Assembly: GCF_902498745.1 (NCBI RefSeq)
Contig: NZ_LR701479.1
Span: 2,194,881-2,258,880, forward strand
Reading direction: 5' to 3'
DNA from: Erythrobacter sp. EC-HK427
GTDB lineage: Bacteria > Pseudomonadota > Alphaproteobacteria > Sphingomonadales > Sphingomonadaceae
Length of the DNA: 64,000 nt
Positions within the stretch are counted from its first letter, which is position 1. Each line of letters begins with the position of its first letter. The notes beneath the pieces are model-generated. The model was not told where the DNA came from, did not search any database, and worked only from the letters and a program-made list of their open reading frames with translations. Both the position numbers and the translations under genes were made by a program. This document shows positions 60,366 to 64,000 of the stretch, in pieces.

Positions 60366-61568
60366 ATGAGTGCCTTCAAAACCCTCGACGATTTGCCGCA
60401 GGATCTCTCTGGCCAGCGTGCGCTGGTGCGGGTCGATCTCAACCTGCCGATGAAAGACGGGCAGGCGACCGATCTCACCCGTGTCACCGCGGTCGCCCCG
60501 ACCATCCTCGAATTGGCGGATCGCGGCGCGAAAGTGCTGCTGCTCGCGCATTATGGGCGGCCCAAGGGGGAACGGCATTCCACCATGAGCATCAGCATGG
60601 TGCAGGGTGATCTGGAACGGGTGCTGGATCGCGAAGTGATGTTCATTCCCGAAGTCGCCGGCCCGGTGGCGGCGCAGGCCATCGATATCCTTCGCCCCGG
60701 CGATATCGGGCTGATGGAAAACGTCCGCTTCTGGCCGGGTGAAGAGGCCAATGACGCCGATTTCGCCAAGAGCATCGCTGCCAATGGCGATTTCTATGTC
60801 AACGACGCTTTCAGCGCCGCGCACCGCGCCCATGCCAGCACCGAGGCGCTCGCGCATCTGCTGCCCGCCTATGCAGGGCGCGCGATGGAGAAGGAGCTGA
60901 AAGCGCTCGACGCCGCGCTCGGGACGCCGCAGCCGCCGGTCGCGGCCGTGGTGGGCGGAGCAAAAGTCAGCACAAAGCTGGCCGTGCTCGAAAACCTCAG
61001 CCGCAAGGTGCAGCATCTGGTTATCGGCGGCGGCATGGCGAACACCTTCCTCGCCGCCAATGGCGTGCATGTCGGCATGAGCCTGTGCGAGCACGATCTG
61101 ACCGATACTGCCCGCGCCATTATGGATGCAGCCGACGCAGCGGGCTGCACGATCCACTTGCCCTATGATGTGGTGGTGGCCAAGGAATTCGCCGCCAATC
61201 CGCCGTCAATGCGCGTGTGCAATGTGCACGAAGTCGCGGCGGACGAGATGATCCTCGATATCGGCCCGCTCGCGGTCGAGGCGCTGGGCGATGTGCTCAA
61301 AACCTGCGCCACATTGGTGTGGAACGGCCCGCTGGGTGCGTTCGAAACGCCGCCCTTTGACGAGGCGACGGTGGCGCTTGCCAAGACCGCTGCGGCACTG
61401 ACGCAGGCGGGCGCGCTGGTCTCGGTTGCAGGTGGCGGCGACACTGTGGCCGCACTCGCCCATGCCGGGGTGGCCGAGGATGTGACCTATATTTCCACCG
61501 CTGGCGGCGCGTTCCTCGAATGGATGGAAGGCAAGGAATTGCCGGGCGTGGCGGCGCTTAGCGCCTGA
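60366..61568 (+). CDS. pgk: Phosphoglycerate kinase
   Basis: 400 residues from ATG 60366, with GGAG about 8 bases upstream. RALVRVDLNLPMKDGQ near residue 18, LLAHYGRPKGERH, LMENVRFWPGEEAND and VGGAKVSTKLAVLENLSRKV are conserved. GPLGAFETPPFDEAT and SVAGGGDTVAALAHAG end the nucleotide domain. It makes ATP from 1,3-bisphosphoglycerate. The following oxygenase gene starts 4 bases after its stop. Confidence 0.96.
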   Translation: MSAFKTLDDLPQDLSGQRALVRVDLNLPMKDGQATDLTRVTAVAPTILELADRGAKVLLLAHYGRPKGERHSTMSISMVQGDLERVLDREVMFIPEVAGPVAAQAIDILRPGDIGLMENVRFWPGEEANDADFAKSIAANGDFYVNDAFSAAHRAHASTEALAHLLPAYAGRAMEKELKALDAALGTPQPPVAAVVGGAKVSTKLAVLENLSRKVQHLVIGGGMANTFLAANGVHVGMSLCEHDLTDTARAIMDAADAAGCTIHLPYDVVVAKEFAANPPSMRVCNVHEVAADEMILDIGPLAVEALGDVLKTCATLVWNGPLGAFETPPFDEATVALAKTAAALTQAGALVSVAGGGDTVAALAHAGVAEDVTYISTAGGAFLEWMEGKELPGVAALSA

Positions 61569-61572
61569 AGCC

Positions 61573-62214
61573 ATGCCCCAAACCAACCAGCTTTTCCCAA
61601 CGCCCTTCATCATCGACCGGCTGAATAGCGAGCAGGGCCTTGCCATGCTGCGCGAGGCCATTTTTGCCGCGATGGATCGCGACAAGAAGGGGTTGGCGAT
61701 CAGCAATATTGGCGGCTGGCATTCGGGCACCGATATGCTCGAATGGGGCGGCGAAGCGGCGCGGGCGCTGGTGTTCAAAGCGATGACCATGGCGGACGAT
61801 GCCTGCGTCGATATCAAGTCGCCGGAAGAGAGCCGCTTCGGCTGGCTGCCGCAAATGTGGGCCAATGTCAGCACGAAGGGCAATGCCAACCAGTATCACG
61901 CGCATCCGGGCAGCTATTGGTCGGCGGTCGCCTATGTCGATGACGGCTATGAAGGCGAGAGCGATCCCGCGCAGGGTGGGGAGCTGCAACTGCTCGACCC
62001 GCGCAGTCCGATGGTGCAGATGGCTGCGCCCGATCTGCGGCTGAAGGCGGAGGATGGCGGGGCGCAATTGCACGAGATTTCGGTCCGCCCGCAAACCGGG
62101 ATGATCGTGCTGTTTCCCAGCTGGCTGCAACACGCGGTGCGCCCGTTTTATGGCGAGGGCACGCGGATTTCCGTGGCGATCAACCTCACCGCCGGGTTGA
62201 AGAAGCCGCACTAG
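61573..62214 (+). CDS. Putative 2-oxoglutarate/Fe(II) oxygenase (TIGR02466 family)
   Basis: 213 residues. QLFPTPFIIDRL starts the family pattern; iron ligands are offered by His in NQYHAHPGSYWSAVAYVDD, the acidic residues that follow, and the late LFPSWLQHAVRPFYGEGTRISVAINL, with Arg for 2-oxoglutarate. It belongs to a family annotated as putative prolyl-4-hydroxylase-like oxygenase. The substrate is unknown. It is tightly placed behind pgk. Its 3' end overlaps the convergent lipoprotein gene by 29 bases. Confidence 0.82.
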   Translation: MPQTNQLFPTPFIIDRLNSEQGLAMLREAIFAAMDRDKKGLAISNIGGWHSGTDMLEWGGEAARALVFKAMTMADDACVDIKSPEESRFGWLPQMWANVSTKGNANQYHAHPGSYWSAVAYVDDGYEGESDPAQGGELQLLDPRSPMVQMAAPDLRLKAEDGGAQLHEISVRPQTGMIVLFPSWLQHAVRPFYGEGTRISVAINLTAGLKKPH

Positions 62215-62626
62215 AGGTTAAGCGGCCTTCGTAGGACAGGCGATACTCTTCCGCACGAACGGGCTCGCTACCGGCCATTTGTCCGGGTTCTCCCGAAACG
62301 AGGCTTATCGACCATCCCCGCACCCTTTGCGGATCGCCCAATGTCAGTGGCACTGTCTCGCGCCAGCCTGCGCCATCCACGCGGGTTTCGACCACCAACC
62401 GACCCGGCCACACGCAGCGCGCGTTGATCGGGCAGCGCGAATCCTCGACAACGCGCATCGGCGTGACAACCACATCGCCCACCGCAACCGGCTGGCGGAG
62501 CGCCACGACGCTGCCTGCAGGCATCGGTTCGCCGCCGGTGAGGGTCGGTGCATCCGGCACCGTGGCGCAGGCGGAAAGGGAGAGGGCCTGAGCAAGAAGT
62601 GCAGCGTGTCGTCTCATCGATGCCAT
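62186..62626 (-). CDS. Predicted lipoprotein of unknown function
   Basis: 146 residues from the ATG at 62626 (GGGAAG upstream). Residues 1-19 form a lipoprotein signal ending LSAC. The mature part has a beta-rich look (SVVALRQPVAVGDVVVTPMRV, RCPINARCVWPGRLVVETRV) with a Cys pair and ends in a serine/arginine-rich tail. I do not recognise the family beyond resemblance to small secreted DUF proteins with a CPxNARCVW-like motif. It converges on the oxygenase gene. Confidence 0.7.
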   Translation of the reverse strand: MASMRRHAALLAQALSLSACATVPDAPTLTGGEPMPAGSVVALRQPVAVGDVVVTPMRVVEDSRCPINARCVWPGRLVVETRVDGAGWRETVPLTLGDPQRVRGWSISLVSGEPGQMAGSEPVRAEEYRLSYEGRLTSSAASSTRR

Positions 62627-62833
62627 AGGGCGCTTCCCTTGCTTTCAACGCGCTGAACGCTTCAGCAAGGCGGGCAAGAGCCACAAATCCGCTTTCCTAC
62701 ACAGCGCAATCGGTGCTCGCAGCGAGCCCGTCTTACGATACTGCACACGGGCAAACTTCGCAAACTTGCACTCGTGCGAATCGCAGCATAGGAGCCGGTT
62801 TCGAATTCGTATTCGCGAGAGGGAGCTTGCCAG

Positions 62834-63721
62834 ATGAACACCGCCGAAATGACCGCGAAGATTGCCGCAGGGCAGGGCTTTATCGCCGCGCTCGACCAGT
62901 CGGGTGGCTCTACGCCCAAGGCGCTGCGCGGATACGGCGTCGCGGATGACGAATGGTCGGGCGAGGAGGAGATGTTCGGCAAGATCCACGAAATGCGCAG
63001 CCGGGTCATCACGGCCCCCAGCTTTGCCAATGGCAAGGTGATCGGCGCGATCCTGTTCGAACGGACGATGGACGGCATGGTCGATGGCAAGCCGACTGCC
63101 GATGCGCTCAAAGCGCGCGGCGTGGTGCCCTTCATCAAAGTCGATCAGGGGCTGGAGGACGAGGCGGACGGCGTGCAGTTGATGAAGCCGCTCGACAAGC
63201 TGCCCACGCTGCTCGAAAAATCGGTGGCAGCAGGGATGTTCGGCACCAAGATGCGCTCGGTCATCAAGTCCGCCAATTCTGCCGGGATTGCGCAGATCGT
63301 CGCGCAGCAATTCGCCGTCGGCCAGCAGATCATCGCCGCCGGGCTGATGCCGATGCTGGAGCCGGAATACGACATTACTGCGGATGACCGTGCGGAGGGC
63401 GAGGACATCCTCAAGGTGGAAATCCTGAAGCAGCTGGATGCGCTGCCCGAAGGCCAGCAGATCATGCTGAAGCTGTCGATCCCCAAGACGGCGGGGCTCT
63501 ACACCGAATTGCTCGACCATCCCAAGGTGTTGCAGGTGGTGGCGCTGTCGGGCGGCTATTCGACCGATGAGGCCTGCGCCGAGCTTGCCAAGAACCCCCG
63601 GATGATTGCCAGCTTCAGCCGCGGCCTGCTGCAAGATTTGCGCGCCGGACAGAGCGATGCGGAGTTTGACGCGGCGCTGGGCAAGGCGATCGACCAGATC
63701 TGCGCCGCGTCGGTCTGCTGA
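62834..63721 (+). CDS. fda: Class I fructose-1,6-bisphosphate aldolase
   Basis: 295 residues. FIAALDQSGGSTPKAL near residue 16 and RSRVITAPSFANGKVIGAILFE begin the barrel. FIKVDQGLEDEADG, MLEPEYDI and MLKLSIPKTAGLY contain the expected Schiff-base and substrate residues. ALSGGYSTDEACAELAKN is the phosphate site. It cleaves fructose-1,6-bisphosphate without a metal. This completes an apparent lower-glycolysis/gluconeogenesis run with tkt, gap and pgk. thiE follows by 7 bases. Confidence 0.92.
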   Translation: MNTAEMTAKIAAGQGFIAALDQSGGSTPKALRGYGVADDEWSGEEEMFGKIHEMRSRVITAPSFANGKVIGAILFERTMDGMVDGKPTADALKARGVVPFIKVDQGLEDEADGVQLMKPLDKLPTLLEKSVAAGMFGTKMRSVIKSANSAGIAQIVAQQFAVGQQIIAAGLMPMLEPEYDITADDRAEGEDILKVEILKQLDALPEGQQIMLKLSIPKTAGLYTELLDHPKVLQVVALSGGYSTDEACAELAKNPRMIASFSRGLLQDLRAGQSDAEFDAALGKAIDQICAASVC

Positions 63722-63728
63722 GCGTCCG

Positions 63729-64000
63729 ATGTCAGACTGCCAGCTTTACCTGATCTCGCCGCTCGATGTGGGCGGCGATTTCGCCCACCGGCTCGACCGT
63801 GCATTGGCGGCGGGGGAGGGGCTGGCAACCGCGTTCCAGTTCCGCGTGAAGGGCGTTGATCCGCACGAGGCAGCGCGGCTCGCAGCGCCCTTGCTGGAAA
63901 TCTGCCGGGCCCGCGATGTTGCGTTCATCGTCAACGATTCGGTTTCGCTCGCCAAGCGGTTGAAGGCGGACGGGGTGCATTTGGGCCAAGGCGATGGGGA
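63729..64000 (+). CDS. thiE: Thiamine-phosphate synthase, 3' end beyond window
   Basis: The first 90 codons are present, starting MSDCQLYLISPLD. AFQFRVKGVDPHEAARLA and FIVNDSVSLAKRLKADGVHLGQGDG are ThiE hallmarks; the VND and GVHLGQ segments bind pyrimidine diphosphate. It joins HMP-diphosphate and thiazole phosphate. The frame stays open to base 64000, so the gene is cut by the window edge. Confidence 0.9.
   Translation, partial: MSDCQLYLISPLDVGGDFAHRLDRALAAGEGLATAFQFRVKGVDPHEAARLAAPLLEICRARDVAFIVNDSVSLAKRLKADGVHLGQGDG

Overview
The window reads as part of a GC-rich chromosome of a free-living alphaproteobacterium. The likely group is Sphingomonadales, Erythrobacteraceae-like. This rests on the SigF/NrsF pair, the zapA-6S RNA-5-FCL arrangement, the overall gene content and the sphingomonad-style inverted repeats containing TTCGACAAGCTCAGG. 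It is an inference from sequence character; no database search was possible. About 64 protein genes, two tRNAs (Pro-CGG and Asp-GTC), a 6S RNA and four families of small dispersed repeats can be supported.

Layout. 0-8.5 kb: the end of a CreD-like membrane protein; an ECF sigma factor with its membrane anti-sigma factor (SigF/NrsF) behind a recognisable SigF-type promoter; a divergent BlaI/BlaR1-type repressor-protease pair behind a palindromic operator; a zinc metallopeptidase; 3-hydroxybutyrate dehydrogenase; a ParE-type toxin-antitoxin pair; and an OmpA-like protein. 8.8-16 kb: guaB, rsmB, a TPR protein, rppH and a two-gene 2-oxoacid:ferredoxin oxidoreductase, whose beta gene appears to be translationally coupled to a 28-codon small ORF. 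16-26.5 kb: a first set of polysaccharide genes (priming sugar transferase, two glycosyltransferases, a WcaF-like acetyltransferase, wecB and wecC for UDP-ManNAcA), interrupted by a DUF457 membrane protein, a photolyase and a serine hydrolase. 26.5-30.7 kb: two unrecognised proteins among dense repeats, a PilZ protein, a short-chain dehydrogenase and purF.

30.9-48.7 kb: the main surface-polysaccharide locus. It holds a ligase/polymerase-like protein, a Wzc/ExoP-like tyrosine autokinase with a (Tyr-Gly)7 tail, an unrecognised envelope protein, a Wzx-like flippase, a second polymerase candidate, three glycosyltransferases, four different sulfotransferases, two methyltransferases and a UDP-glucuronate-epimerase-like protein. 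Most of these genes overlap by 1-8 bases in one long transcription unit. The simplest reading is a sulfated, probably O-methylated and uronic-acid-containing exopolysaccharide or capsule. No Wza-type export protein and no PAPS-synthesis genes are in the window.

48.7-64 kb: mostly housekeeping. It contains thyA, a branched-chain 2-oxoacid dehydrogenase operon (E1 alpha, E1 beta, E2) in which a palindromic repeat has become part of the E2 linker, tRNA-Asp, an iron alcohol dehydrogenase with a thioesterase, a DUF2842 protein, 5-formyl-THF cyclo-ligase, 6S RNA, zapA with a coiled-coil partner, and a central-carbon run (transketolase, gap, pgk, class I aldolase) ending in a truncated thiE.
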